Shown in pieces: positions 49,105 to 58,489 of a DNA stretch of 64,000 nucleotides. The stretch lies in assembly GCA_900548875.1 (NCBI GenBank), contig URMA01000006.1, positions 1 through 64,000 of the forward strand, written 5' to 3'. Numbering within the stretch: position 1 is the first letter of the stretch; each line of letters starts with the position of its first letter. The stretch comes from an uncultured Porphyromonadaceae bacterium. GTDB lineage: Bacteria > Bacteroidota > Bacteroidia > Bacteroidales > Muribaculaceae. The notes under the pieces are model-generated. The model saw nothing but the letters and a program-made list of their open reading frames with translations, was not told where the DNA came from and searched no databases. The translations under genes were made by a program, and so were the position numbers.

Positions 49105-52053
49105 CTAACAATCTCTACCGCAAATCTCCACAAAAGGACAATATTTGCAATTGTCCGTATTTTTCGTCTGCACAAATGCTGTATTTTTGTCGAACAGTTC
49201 ATTTATCAGTTCGGCAAATTTATCCATGAAATTCTTATTATATACCCGATAGTCCATCACTACATCCTTCCCGATTTTTACATTAAATGTATCACCGTTC
49301 ATAAGTGTGGCATCCACATTGCGAATTCTATAAACAACCGGGCAAATCTGACGGTCATATCCGTCTTGCTCCTGAAGGTTCAAATTTTTCAATTCCGTCT
49401 TATTATCATCCTGGGCAAAGAAATTGCAATAAAGCATCAGTTGTGTCAGCGCCTTACGTTTTTTTGAGTCTACCGTACTGTCAAACAAATCCGCAACCGC
49501 TTTCACTTTCGGGTCGTCCACGCCCGTCTTATAATCGATAATACGCAAATAATCACCGTCTTTTGACAAGACATAATCTATTCTGTCAATGACTTGCTTA
49601 TAATTGAACTCCCTATCTCCGACTTTCCAACGATTTTTATGACTTTCAAGTTCACTTGCAATGTAAATGAACGGCGCTATCCGCTTGTCATACTCCAACA
49701 GCCGACGGACATAGTATATCACAATTTTCCCAATCAAAATCGTATCTCCCTCCAGTTCTCTGTCGGGATCCGTCTTCAAGTTTCTGTATTCACTGTTAAC
49801 AATCCGTGTAGCCAGTTTCTCAATTTTCACTTTATTATTAAGCCAACTGTCAATTGTTGCAGGCTCGATACGTTGTCCTACTTCACCATACAGATTCTGC
49901 ATCATCTTGTGAATGATGTTGCCGAAAGTCGCGCTGTCGATGAAATCAGTCATTTCTTCATCCTCTTTCAACCCCTCCACATATTGCGAATAGAACTTTA
50001 ACGGACATTCAATATAGGTGTTGATTTTACTGGGCGACAAACTTTTTATCTCACCCTCTTTATTTAAAAATTGTTCTACTTTTTTCCACACAGAAGAAGT
50101 TTTCTCAACATAAACTTCGCGTTCGTCTTGTGTTCGTATCGTATATTCATAATAATTATACTGACACTTGTTGCGATTGTATATCTTCTGCAACTGGCTG
50201 ACATAGCGCGATTCTTCACCGCTTGAAAGTTCTTGAACGCGGGAATCATACAGTAGGAACACATTCTCAGCCCTACTAAGCATACGGTAGAAATAGTAGG
50301 TAAACATCGCATCCTGATGCTCGTAGGTCGACAATTTGTATGCGTTTCTCAACATATTGGGAATAAACGAACGCGTATAATGCTTCGACGGGAAAACCTT
50401 TTCATTCATTGAAAGGACAAACAGATTCCGGAAATCAAGCAAACGGGTTTCAAGCACGCCCATAATCTGCAAGCCTTTCAAAGGTTCTCCCTCAAAGGTC
50501 ACGCTATTGCCCGATAGCATACGGCACAACAGATAGAAGAAAGTCTTTTCCGTTATATCGACCTTATATTCTTCGACAGTTTCCCGCAACTGTCCCAAAG
50601 AATTCAAGTACTGGAAAACGAACGATCTTTCCAACTTATCCAACTTCTCCGTCCCGCTCACCTCGTCGGCAATCCATCGCAAAATACCGTCCACATAGTC
50701 GACAACTTCCTGCGACGTTCTTTGTTTCGGACCATCGAAAATAACAGCGAGCGACTTCAGTTTATCTTTGACCAAAGCCGACGGAACAAACTGCAAACGA
50801 TCGGCGATGATCTGATCCTGCAATTTTCGGATATCGTCGCGGCAATTACGCTTCACATATACATGCCCTAACAAGGCATTTAAATCTTCATAATAGAAAT
50901 ACACATCATCCGCATCCACACGTTTACGGCCGTGAAGCGTAGCCAGCATCTCGACAAACGAAGCAATACTGGTGTTCGCCAACGGATATCCCATCGTAAT
51001 GTTCAACGCCTCAATATCGGAAGGGATGGAAAAAAGGACCGAGTTCAACAGATTTTCATCGGGTAGCACAATTGCCGTATCAATGGCATTCTCTTTGTCG
51101 AGGTTCAAATCACCGAAATTTCCTTTAAGAATCTGTCCAACCACCTGCGCCTGACCGCCCGCCGAAGGTACTGAAAATACACGAATATTTGGCATGTCCT
51201 TACGCTCGTCTTTGTCCACTTTTTTTTGGGAAGGGAATTCCACTATATATTTTTTTATAAAGAAAGTACCCTTATTGGAATTGTCTTCAAAAGGCTTAAA
51301 ATTGAAATCCCAATAAAAATCGCCTATATTCAATTCCTTGAAGTGGCTAAAAATACATTCTTCGGAAGCTGACAAAGTGCTAAAGCCCACAAAAATGATT
51401 TTCTCAAATGGAAAATCCGCAGCAGTCTTATCCTTAATCACATCAGCAGCTTTCCGATAAATCATTCCCGAATAAGCCAGATGCTTTTCCGCCAATTTAG
51501 CCTTAAACCTGTCATAAAGAGGGTTAAGCAATTGCCAGAGTTTGAGATATTTTCCCTTCAACGAACCGTCGTCAACCCAAAGTTTGTCATCGCGATACTC
51601 CCGCTCTTCGCCAAAGAATACGCGGAGCACCTCTATTTGAGCTTCAGTCAAATAGTTGGAGCTCAATCCTTTCAGGTTCTTCAAGTTAGTAAACAGCTCT
51701 TTCGCACTGGCCATGTAGCGGTCCACATCGTTAAAATCGCCCAAAATCATATCGCCCCAATACAGAAACGCATCAAAATCCGCCTTGTTTTCAGGCACTA
51801 AATCCTTATAGGCATCATACAGCAGAAACAACTGTTCCATCTTGCCGGCTTCAGTCAAGTCTACCTGCGATGCAATGAAGTCAGAAATCGTTTGAATGTC
51901 CGGTAAAATACAATTAGTACCTTTAAGCGTTTCCAACATATATTTCTTAAAAAACGAACCGCTTCTTCGGTTTGGAAACACGAAGCAATAGTTCTGCAAA
52001 TCGGCTCCGTCGCCACGAAAAGCTTCAGCGACTTGTCGTAAAAAAGGTTTCAT
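49105..52053 (-). CDS. AddB-like PD-(D/E)XK nuclease with an iron-sulphur cluster motif
   Basis: A 982-residue protein in the AddB/RexB helicase-nuclease family. The C-terminal nuclease has the motif LRIIDYKTGVDDP (DxK) and the AddB four-cysteine iron-sulphur pattern: one cysteine in TYIECPLKFYSQ and three at C969, C972 and C978 (CKYC plus five residues plus C), the same spacing as Bacillus AddB. The N-terminus (CFVFPNRRSGSFFKKYM) lacks a GxxGxGKT Walker A, so ATPase activity is unlikely. The AddA partner is not in the window. It lies 22 bases from holB in the same direction. Confidence 0.87.
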   Translation of the reverse strand: MKPFLRQVAEAFRGDGADLQNYCFVFPNRRSGSFFKKYMLETLKGTNCILPDIQTISDFIASQVDLTEAGKMEQLFLLYDAYKDLVPENKADFDAFLYWGDMILGDFNDVDRYMASAKELFTNLKNLKGLSSNYLTEAQIEVLRVFFGEEREYRDDKLWVDDGSLKGKYLKLWQLLNPLYDRFKAKLAEKHLAYSGMIYRKAADVIKDKTAADFPFEKIIFVGFSTLSASEECIFSHFKELNIGDFYWDFNFKPFEDNSNKGTFFIKKYIVEFPSQKKVDKDERKDMPNIRVFSVPSAGGQAQVVGQILKGNFGDLNLDKENAIDTAIVLPDENLLNSVLFSIPSDIEALNITMGYPLANTSIASFVEMLATLHGRKRVDADDVYFYYEDLNALLGHVYVKRNCRDDIRKLQDQIIADRLQFVPSALVKDKLKSLAVIFDGPKQRTSQEVVDYVDGILRWIADEVSGTEKLDKLERSFVFQYLNSLGQLRETVEEYKVDITEKTFFYLLCRMLSGNSVTFEGEPLKGLQIMGVLETRLLDFRNLFVLSMNEKVFPSKHYTRSFIPNMLRNAYKLSTYEHQDAMFTYYFYRMLSRAENVFLLYDSRVQELSSGEESRYVSQLQKIYNRNKCQYNYYEYTIRTQDEREVYVEKTSSVWKKVEQFLNKEGEIKSLSPSKINTYIECPLKFYSQYVEGLKEDEEMTDFIDSATFGNIIHKMMQNLYGEVGQRIEPATIDSWLNNKVKIEKLATRIVNSEYRNLKTDPDRELEGDTILIGKIVIYYVRRLLEYDKRIAPFIYIASELESHKNRWKVGDREFNYKQVIDRIDYVLSKDGDYLRIIDYKTGVDDPKVKAVADLFDSTVDSKKRKALTQLMLYCNFFAQDDNKTELKNLNLQEQDGYDRQICPVVYRIRNVDATLMNGDTFNVKIGKDVVMDYRVYNKNFMDKFAELINELFDKNTAFVQTKNTDNCKYCPFVEICGRDC

Positions 52054-52075
52054 GTCTTAAATTGATTAATTTTCC

Positions 52076-53203
52076 CTATTTTTTTAATGCTATCCCTATC
52101 CGCAATGACAAATCAAACAAAACAATCTTTGCATTTGCATTCCGTCCAATGTCACTGATGGCACGATCCAGTTCAAATTGAATGCCTTCCACGTTCCGCT
52201 CATTGATATATGGAAAGAATTTTGCGCTGAAAGCCTCTTCCTCACGAGTCAGATAATTGAGCGACGAGTTGTTCAAGTTATGGATAAAATTTTCCCGTAC
52301 CATCCGGGACATATATCGCAAGAAGTCCTGACACTTCTCTCGCTTCAGATCCGCCACCGTTTCTGCCCAATCTTTCATTTCCCGAAAATTATCCAAATAG
52401 GCATAACGCATCAACTGTTTGAAATAGTCAAGAAATTCATGCGTATCATCACTTTTAAGAGCCAAAGCCTCTGCTCTCGACATGCTTCCTTCAGCCACAC
52501 TGGCCACAGCCATTGCCTCCTGAGCATCCATTGCATGTTCAGCCATCAAGTGACGTGCAATCACATCCATCGGCAGACGCTTCATTTTCAGTCGTTGCAA
52601 ACGCGAATATATCGTCGGCAGAATTTTCCCGGGCTGGTTACTCACAAATATAAACAAGGTATCCTCATACGGTTCCTCTATCAGCTTCAGCAGACGGTTG
52701 GCACATTCGGTCACCATTTTTTCAGGCAGCCACAGAATCATTATCTTATACCGGGTAGAATAGCTTTTCGTGCTAACCTTCTGCAAAATAGCCCCGCCTT
52801 CATGAGAATAGATTACCGGCTGAGCCGTACCGGATTTCAGCACCCGCACCCACTCGCTGAAATCTGCATAAACATTGTTTTTCAGGAACTCACGCCATTC
52901 TTCAATATAGTCATCACAATAATAGTCCTTTGAACCGGAACCCTTAAAGATAGGATACACAAAGAACAAATCGGCATTATTGAATGTCTGATGCTGCAGG
53001 CAGGCATTGCATACCCCACACGGTTCTCCGTCAGGGGTTTTGTTTTGACAGTGAATATATTGGGCAAAAGCTCTTGCCATTGCCAATTTTCCAATACCTT
53101 CCGGACCTTCCAACAGCAAAGCATGAGGAATACGGTCGGTAGCAACCATGTCCCTTAATCGCTGTTTGACGGATTCATTGCCGGCTATATCGCTAAATTT
53201 CAT
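52076..53203 (-). CDS. holB: DNA polymerase III delta-prime-type clamp-loader subunit
   Basis: AAA+ clamp-loader subunit, 375 residues. N-terminal P-loop region LLEGPEGIGKLAMARAFA, where the usual Ser/Thr after GK is replaced by leucine, so ATP hydrolysis is doubtful, as is normal for delta-prime. A zinc module with four cysteines follows (CQNKTPDGEPCGVCNACL). Later motifs are NRLLKLIEEPYEDTLFIFVS and PTIYSRLQRLKMK (the SRC-like sensor region, here SRLQ). Located beside the AddB-like gene. Confidence 0.9.
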   Translation of the reverse strand: MKFSDIAGNESVKQRLRDMVATDRIPHALLLEGPEGIGKLAMARAFAQYIHCQNKTPDGEPCGVCNACLQHQTFNNADLFFVYPIFKGSGSKDYYCDDYIEEWREFLKNNVYADFSEWVRVLKSGTAQPVIYSHEGGAILQKVSTKSYSTRYKIMILWLPEKMVTECANRLLKLIEEPYEDTLFIFVSNQPGKILPTIYSRLQRLKMKRLPMDVIARHLMAEHAMDAQEAMAVASVAEGSMSRAEALALKSDDTHEFLDYFKQLMRYAYLDNFREMKDWAETVADLKREKCQDFLRYMSRMVRENFIHNLNNSSLNYLTREEEAFSAKFFPYINERNVEGIQFELDRAISDIGRNANAKIVLFDLSLRIGIALKK

Positions 53204-53225
53204 GTTTCAACTTAATTCTTTTCTG

Positions 53226-54572
53226 CTATTGTTCGATATTCAACGCCTTCAGTTTGTTGTACAGAGTTTTTCTGTCCACGCCGAGCATTTTCGCCGCCAT
53301 CGATTTATTGCCACCGCAACTGCGGAGCGCATTAACGATTCGGGCCCGCTCATCATTGGGATCGCGCAACAGTGTAGACCGCTCCTCTGTCCGGTTGCCA
53401 TCAAGCATTTCCCGAGGAAGGACATCGGGCTGAATGTAATCGCCCTGTGACAGCAATGTGGCACGCATCACCGTATTCTTCAACTGACGCAGATTGCCCG
53501 GCCAGTCATAATTCTGAAATATTTCCGCTACCTGCTTATCAAATCCGACTATGTTTTTATTCAGTTCGCGGTTGGCAACATCCAAGAAAAAATTGGCATA
53601 CAGCATGATGTCTTGACGCAGTTCACGCAACTCCGGCATCTGAATCGTAAATTCAGAAATTCGATGATACAAGTCATTGCGGAACGTACCGTTCGAAATA
53701 GCCACTTCCAAATCTTCATTTGTTGCCGCAACCAAGCGGATATCAATGTCAACCTCCTTCGTACTGCCCACACGTTTCACTTTTCGTTCTTGCAAAGCTC
53801 TCAGCAGATGCATTTGGGTTTCATAATTCAGGTTGCCTATTTCATCCAGAAAAAGCGTTCCGCCGTTTGCGGCTTCAAATGCACCGACCTTATCTGTCAT
53901 TGCTCCAGTGAAAGAGCCTTTCACATGGCCAAAAAATTCCGAAGCGGCAAGTTCCGTAGGGATTGAACCACAGTCTATGGCAATAAACGGCTTACCCTTC
54001 CGTTTGCTGCGTTCGTGTATCAGATGGGCGATATGTTCTTTACCCGTACCGCTCTCTCCCCGAATCAGCACGGACATATTTGTCGGTGCGACCAGGTTGA
54101 CATACTGATACAGCTGTTTTGACATGTCACTGTTTCCTTCTATGAATCCCGGTGCAGCCGCAGGAGCTTCCGGTTCTTTTGGTTGCGGTGCGGCCTTTAT
54201 ATCCGACTTTGCCTTGAGAGCCTCCGTTATCTTCACCATTAGTTCGTTAGGATTAACAGGCTTCGACAAATAATCGAACGCTCCCAGCTTCATACTGTTG
54301 ACAGCATTTTGGATTTCAGCAAAACTTGTCATGACAATCACAGGGATATCCAAATTAGCCAGTCCCAACCATTGCAACAGGACGATGCCGTCGGCATCAG
54401 GCAAGCGCATGTCAGTCAGAATCAACGAAAACCGAGACTCGTTCAGACACTGCTTTGCTGCTGACACAGAAGTCGCAGTTTCCACGAGAAAACCTTTTTT
54501 CTGCAACCATGTCTTCAACATCAGTGCAAATGTTATATCATCATCAACAATCAAAATTTTGATTTCTTTCAT
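53226..54572 (-). CDS. NtrC-type sigma-54-dependent response regulator
   Basis: A 448-residue activator. Receiver domain at residues 1-120 with D10-D11-D12, phosphoacceptor D54 (LTDMRLP) and the lysine in YLSKPVNP. AAA+ domain from about 145 to 375 with Walker A GESGTGKEHIAHL, Walker B LFLDEIGNL, and a GSFTGA loop in place of the canonical GAFTGA. A Fis-type HTH closes the protein (NKSMAAKMLGVDRKTLYNKL). It works with the RNA polymerase sigma-54 factor. The kinase is encoded 1 base upstream. Confidence 0.93.
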   Translation of the reverse strand: MKEIKILIVDDDITFALMLKTWLQKKGFLVETATSVSAAKQCLNESRFSLILTDMRLPDADGIVLLQWLGLANLDIPVIVMTSFAEIQNAVNSMKLGAFDYLSKPVNPNELMVKITEALKAKSDIKAAPQPKEPEAPAAAPGFIEGNSDMSKQLYQYVNLVAPTNMSVLIRGESGTGKEHIAHLIHERSKRKGKPFIAIDCGSIPTELAASEFFGHVKGSFTGAMTDKVGAFEAANGGTLFLDEIGNLNYETQMHLLRALQERKVKRVGSTKEVDIDIRLVAATNEDLEVAISNGTFRNDLYHRISEFTIQMPELRELRQDIMLYANFFLDVANRELNKNIVGFDKQVAEIFQNYDWPGNLRQLKNTVMRATLLSQGDYIQPDVLPREMLDGNRTEERSTLLRDPNDERARIVNALRSCGGNKSMAAKMLGVDRKTLYNKLKALNIEQ

Positions 54573-54573
54573 A

Positions 54574-57078
54574 TCAATATTGTTTTGCCGTTTCTATTAC
54601 TTTTAATATATGAGTTATAAGCGTTTCCGCCTCTTCCGGAGACATCATCTGATAATCCTTTGACTCTACCTCATATTTTCTCAAAATAGCAGTCACCTCC
54701 TTTTCACCGATCATCGTGAAAATCGGCATCATTTTATGACATAAGGCACGGACCTGCTCTTTATTTCCTTCAGCTATTGCCGACTTCAAATTTTCCAGAT
54801 TCTCCTGCGTCTGCGAAATAAAGGATTCCAGAATTTCCTTCTTTGCGCCTTCATCATCTTCAGCAAACGCCGTCAAAGCCGACAATCCGACCATTTCCTC
54901 CGATTGGCCGGTCTCTGTCAGTTGAACATTTTTATCCTTAATATGTTCTTGAAGAACTCGAATTAATTCGGTTTCTTTGAAAGGTTTCGTCAACACATCC
55001 GAAAAGCCTGCCGACAAATAGTCCTTCTTGTCAACCGTCCGCGCTGTCACCGCCACAACCGGCAAATCCGGATGCACAGCCTTGACAGACTTCAACACAT
55101 CGAAGCCGCTCATTTCCGGCATCTGAATATCGGTCATTACCATGTCATAATGGCTGTCGGCAACCATTCGTTGCGCATATTTGGGATATTGGCACATATC
55201 GGCTGTCGCCCCTATGTTTTTACACATTTCAACGACAATACCCATCTGCAAGCTGTCGTCATCGACCAGCAACAAATGGCATCCACTGACCGATTTTTCT
55301 TCCGGCTGTGCGTCATCCACGTTTTCTTTACCATCAGATTCTTCCGGCTCCACAATTTCCACAGGAATTGCCACATTGAAACAACTGCCGACTCCCAACT
55401 GACTTTCCACATCAATTGTACCGCCCAACAGTTTCACAATCCTGTCGACAATCGACAACCCCAATCCGAACCCTTGTACGCCCGTAGAAGAACTCAAACG
55501 GACAAACATTTCAAACAACCGTGCCTTCTCAAGCGGAGAAATTCCTCGCCCGGTATCGGAAACTGAAAACTTCAAGAAGCCGTCTTCTACACAAACAGTT
55601 ATGCCAACCGACCCCTTGTCAGTGAATTTTATGGCATTTGACAAGAGATTGTTGATTATCTGCGTCACTTTCAGCGGATCGTTTTCCACCGTTACATCTT
55701 CCTCCACCTTACACTCGAATGTCAAAGCTATGTTCTTTCCGAGAGCAATCGGCAAAAAAGTATGATAAACAGACTCGAACAGTTCCTTGACATTAAATGG
55801 AACGACTTTCAAATCCGCCTTATCACTATCCAGACGATAGAAATCGAGCAAATCCGTAACTAAAGACAGCAGCAGGTCGGAAGCTGACTTGATATTTCCC
55901 AAATACAGTTTCTGACGCTTGTCAACCACAATCCGGTCAAGCAATTCCGAATATCCGATAATGGAACTCAAAGGTGCCTTGAAGTCATGTGTAATGGCCA
56001 GCATCAGCTGCTCGCGCGATTGCAACAGCTGTTCTTTCTCCCAATTCAGCTGCTCCAACTCCCGACGGTAACGGTTACTTCGGCTTAATTCCCGCCAAAT
56101 GATAAACAGAAACAATACAACCACAACAATGGAAAAGATAGCCACTGCCGCCAAAAGTTTCACCGTATCTTCTCGGCGCGTTTCCTGTTCCGTAATTTTT
56201 TGTAACATGGCTGACGACTCGTCCGCGTCGAAATCGCGTATAAGCCTATATATCAAATTATTGATACGGTAATTTTCCAATGCTACGCGTTGCCATCGTG
56301 TCCGCTGCCTGTTGACCAGCTCATTCTGTGCACCAATGACATTGTTTTTAAGGTCTGTAAGCAGCACATTGATAGAATCGGCCAAGGAAACATGCACGCT
56401 GTCAATTCTGACATTGGCAGTAGTGATTACCGTCGAGTCCTTCTGTTCTTTTTTAAATACATTGCGAAACCGCTTGAAAAAATTCCCCGTATTTCGCTTC
56501 GTCACAAGGGTATCCCTACGAACAGACATCTTTGTTTCAGCAACTATATGGCGACTAATGTCACTACTGTCAGGCATAAAACCTTCAATACGCTGATTGA
56601 TAGACTCGTGGTATTTCTTAAAATCATAATCCTCCAGTAAGGCTCCTAACGACAGTTCCTTCATAAGAATCAAATCGTTTATACTGTCAATACGGGCCAC
56701 TTGAACAGTATCGGATGCATACGTTTTCAATGTATCCAATACCACATACACATCATTCATGTTTTCCTTGTACTCTCCATATTTGGATGAATTTCCAAAA
56801 ACCAGCATCATACCATTGTTTTCAGCTTTATAAAGAGAATACAGCAATTTGTTTACCAATGTGCTCCTGTTTTTCAGTTGCCAGTCGTCTACAGCAGAAG
56901 TATTGGAACCGTAAGCCTGGTCATAGACAAACCAAACAGCCCCCCCACCCAATGCCAGCAACAGCACATAGGCAGCGACAATATAAAACTTGACGAAACG
57001 GGAATTCCTTTCTCTTGCCATAAAATTATTTGTTATAAAAACAGCAAAGGCTGCTACAATGCCTACCACATAGGCCAT
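54574..57078 (-). CDS. Hybrid histidine kinase with receiver and HPt domains
   Basis: An 834-residue sensor kinase. Two starts are possible: ATG 57078 as given, or ATG 57018 (Met21, MARERNSRFVKFYIVAAYV), which gives a simpler single N-terminal span. The extracytoplasmic helical sensor (about 60-310) is followed by a second span (about 315-335), HisKA with phospho-His in AITHDFKAPLSSIIGYS, HATPase_c (SDTGRGISPLEK; GFGLGLSIV), a receiver (LLLVDDDSLQMG; MTDIQMPEMSG), and a C-terminal HPt domain (ALCHKMMPIF). This gives a full internal relay His-Asp-His to the NtrC-type regulator, which lies 1 base downstream. The signal is unknown. Confidence 0.92.
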   Translation of the reverse strand: MAYVVGIVAAFAVFITNNFMARERNSRFVKFYIVAAYVLLLALGGGAVWFVYDQAYGSNTSAVDDWQLKNRSTLVNKLLYSLYKAENNGMMLVFGNSSKYGEYKENMNDVYVVLDTLKTYASDTVQVARIDSINDLILMKELSLGALLEDYDFKKYHESINQRIEGFMPDSSDISRHIVAETKMSVRRDTLVTKRNTGNFFKRFRNVFKKEQKDSTVITTANVRIDSVHVSLADSINVLLTDLKNNVIGAQNELVNRQRTRWQRVALENYRINNLIYRLIRDFDADESSAMLQKITEQETRREDTVKLLAAVAIFSIVVVVLFLFIIWRELSRSNRYRRELEQLNWEKEQLLQSREQLMLAITHDFKAPLSSIIGYSELLDRIVVDKRQKLYLGNIKSASDLLLSLVTDLLDFYRLDSDKADLKVVPFNVKELFESVYHTFLPIALGKNIALTFECKVEEDVTVENDPLKVTQIINNLLSNAIKFTDKGSVGITVCVEDGFLKFSVSDTGRGISPLEKARLFEMFVRLSSSTGVQGFGLGLSIVDRIVKLLGGTIDVESQLGVGSCFNVAIPVEIVEPEESDGKENVDDAQPEEKSVSGCHLLLVDDDSLQMGIVVEMCKNIGATADMCQYPKYAQRMVADSHYDMVMTDIQMPEMSGFDVLKSVKAVHPDLPVVAVTARTVDKKDYLSAGFSDVLTKPFKETELIRVLQEHIKDKNVQLTETGQSEEMVGLSALTAFAEDDEGAKKEILESFISQTQENLENLKSAIAEGNKEQVRALCHKMMPIFTMIGEKEVTAILRKYEVESKDYQMMSPEEAETLITHILKVIETAKQY

Positions 57079-57105
57079 TCAGCTCAATACCGATACTATT
57101 TTATA

Positions 57106-57137
57106 CAAAAGTATGAAAAAGTGAGTGTAATCACAAA
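57106..57137 (-). promoter_or_regulatory. Promoter of the hybrid-kinase/NtrC-type operon
   Basis: Minus-strand TTTG (57137-57134), 20-base spacer, TACTTTTG (57113-57106): an exact two-box match. Predicted start near 57099, 21 bases before the first ATG and 81 before the alternative one. Confidence 0.75.
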
Positions 57138-57261
57138 TGAAAACCATGTTTTCACATAGCCGTTTACTATCATCTTTTTCAGCAAGAATCTTAAAAAGTT
57201 ATCAGGACACAGAGAATTTTGTGTATTTTGCCAAGAAAATATCTCAAACAGAATGGATATA

Positions 57262-57293
57262 TTTGTATATATCAAATAAATATCGTAACTTTG
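57262..57293 (+). promoter_or_regulatory. rpsF-rpsR-rplI operon promoter
   Basis: TTTG (57262-57265), 20-base spacer, TAACTTTG (57286-57293): exact two-box match. Predicted start near 57299, about 28 bases before rpsF. Divergent from the kinase operon promoter 125 bases away. Confidence 0.8.
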
Positions 57294-57326
57294 CACCGCA
57301 ATTTTAAATAACAAACAAAAACAATT

Positions 57327-57680
57327 ATGAACAAGTACGAAACCGTTTTCATTTTGACTCCCGTTTTGTCTGATGCACAGATGAAGGAAGCGGTAGACAA
57401 ATTTACGGCATTTCTGACAGAAAACAATGCAGAAATTGTCAATGAAGAGAATTGGGGTTTGCGCAAGCTCGCTTATCCTATTCAGAAAAAAACCACTGGC
57501 TTCTATTGCCTGATTGAGTTCAACGCAAATCCGGAAGTTATCAAGAAACTCGAAGTAGCTTATCGTCGTGACGAACGCGTTATCCGTTTCTTGACATTCC
57601 GTCTTGACAAGTACGCTGCTGAATATGCAGAAAAGCGCAGAAACTTGAGAGCAGCTAAGTCTAACAATAAAGAAGCATAA
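57327..57680 (+). CDS. rpsF: 30S ribosomal protein S6
   Basis: 117 residues, start MNKYETVFILTPVLSDAQM, with the NWGLRKLAYPIQKKTTGFY motif of S6. First gene of rpsF-rpsR-rplI. No ssb gene lies between rpsF and rpsR, as is typical for this phylum. S6 binds S18, which is encoded next, and in many bacteria the S6:S18 complex regulates this operon through its leader; the leader here is too short to show that. Confidence 0.98.
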   Translation: MNKYETVFILTPVLSDAQMKEAVDKFTAFLTENNAEIVNEENWGLRKLAYPIQKKTTGFYCLIEFNANPEVIKKLEVAYRRDERVIRFLTFRLDKYAAEYAEKRRNLRAAKSNNKEA

Positions 57681-57690
57681 GGAGGTTATT

Positions 57691-57960
57691 ATGGCACAAG
57701 CACAATCAGAAATCAGATATTTAACTCCACTTTCAGTAGACGTTAAGAAGAAAAAATACTGCCGTTTCAAAAAGAGCGGTATCAAGTATATCGACTACAA
57801 AGATCCTGAATTCCTCAAGAAATTCTTGAACGAGCAAGGCAAGATCCTTCCTCGTCGTATCACCGGTACTTCATTGAAGTTCCAAAGAAGAGTAGCACAG
57901 GCCGTTAAACGTGCTCGCCACTTGGCTCTTCTTCCATACGTAACAGACTTGATGAAATAA
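57691..57960 (+). CDS. rpsR: 30S ribosomal protein S18
   Basis: 89 residues; core motif IKYIDYKDPEFLKKFLNEQ and RITGTSLKFQRRVAQAVKRA. Ten bases after rpsF, with GGAGG upstream, an unusually clear Shine-Dalgarno for this phylum. Binds S6 in the platform of the 30S subunit. Confidence 0.98.
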   Translation: MAQAQSEIRYLTPLSVDVKKKKYCRFKKSGIKYIDYKDPEFLKKFLNEQGKILPRRITGTSLKFQRRVAQAVKRARHLALLPYVTDLMK

Positions 57961-57984
57961 TTTTTACAAAGAAGGATTACAATT

Positions 57985-58428
57985 ATGAAAATCATATTAA
58001 AAGAAGACATCGCTAACCTCGGTTACAAAGATGATGTAGTAGAGGTTAAAAGCGGATACGGCAGAAACTACCTTATTCCAACAGGTAAAGCTGTCATCGC
58101 AACTGATTCAGCTCTTAAAATCTTGGCTGAAAACCAAAAACAACGTGCCCACAAGCTCGCTAAAATCAAAGCTGACGCTGAAGCATTGGCTGCATCTTTG
58201 AAAGATGTTACTTTGACAATCGGCGCTAAGACAAGCTCAACCGGCACAATCTTCGGTTCTGTAAACAGCATCCAAATTGCAGAAGCTTTGGAAAAACTTG
58301 GTCACAATGTAGACCGCAAGGTTATCTACATCAAGGAAGCCGTAAAAGAAGTTGGACACTATACAGCAACATTGAAACTCCACAAGGAAGTTACTGTTGA
58401 AATTCCTTTCGAAGTTGTTTCTGAATAA
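57985..58428 (+). CDS. rplI: 50S ribosomal protein L9
   Basis: 147 residues; start MKIILKEDIANLGYKDDVVE, the VKSGYGRNYLIPTGKAV motif of the N-terminal RNA-binding domain, a long connecting helix and the C-terminal domain. Terminates at a strong hairpin 26 bases further on. Confidence 0.98.
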   Translation: MKIILKEDIANLGYKDDVVEVKSGYGRNYLIPTGKAVIATDSALKILAENQKQRAHKLAKIKADAEALAASLKDVTLTIGAKTSSTGTIFGSVNSIQIAEALEKLGHNVDRKVIYIKEAVKEVGHYTATLKLHKEVTVEIPFEVVSE

Positions 58429-58453
58429 TCGATAAATCTTTGATGATTGCAAT

Positions 58454-58489
58454 AAGGGGATTGTGCTTGGCACAATCCCCTATTTTTTT
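58454..58489 (+). terminator. Terminator of the rpsF-rpsR-rplI operon
   Basis: Arms GGGGATTGTGC (58456-58466) and GCACAATCCCC (58470-58480), 3-base loop, then TATTTTTTT. Very stable. Confidence 0.95.

Noticed and set aside
57096..57785. Long minus-strand frame over rpsF and its promoter
   Set aside because: It is antisense to the well-supported rpsF and rpsR genes and to their promoter; composition reflects the reverse strand.
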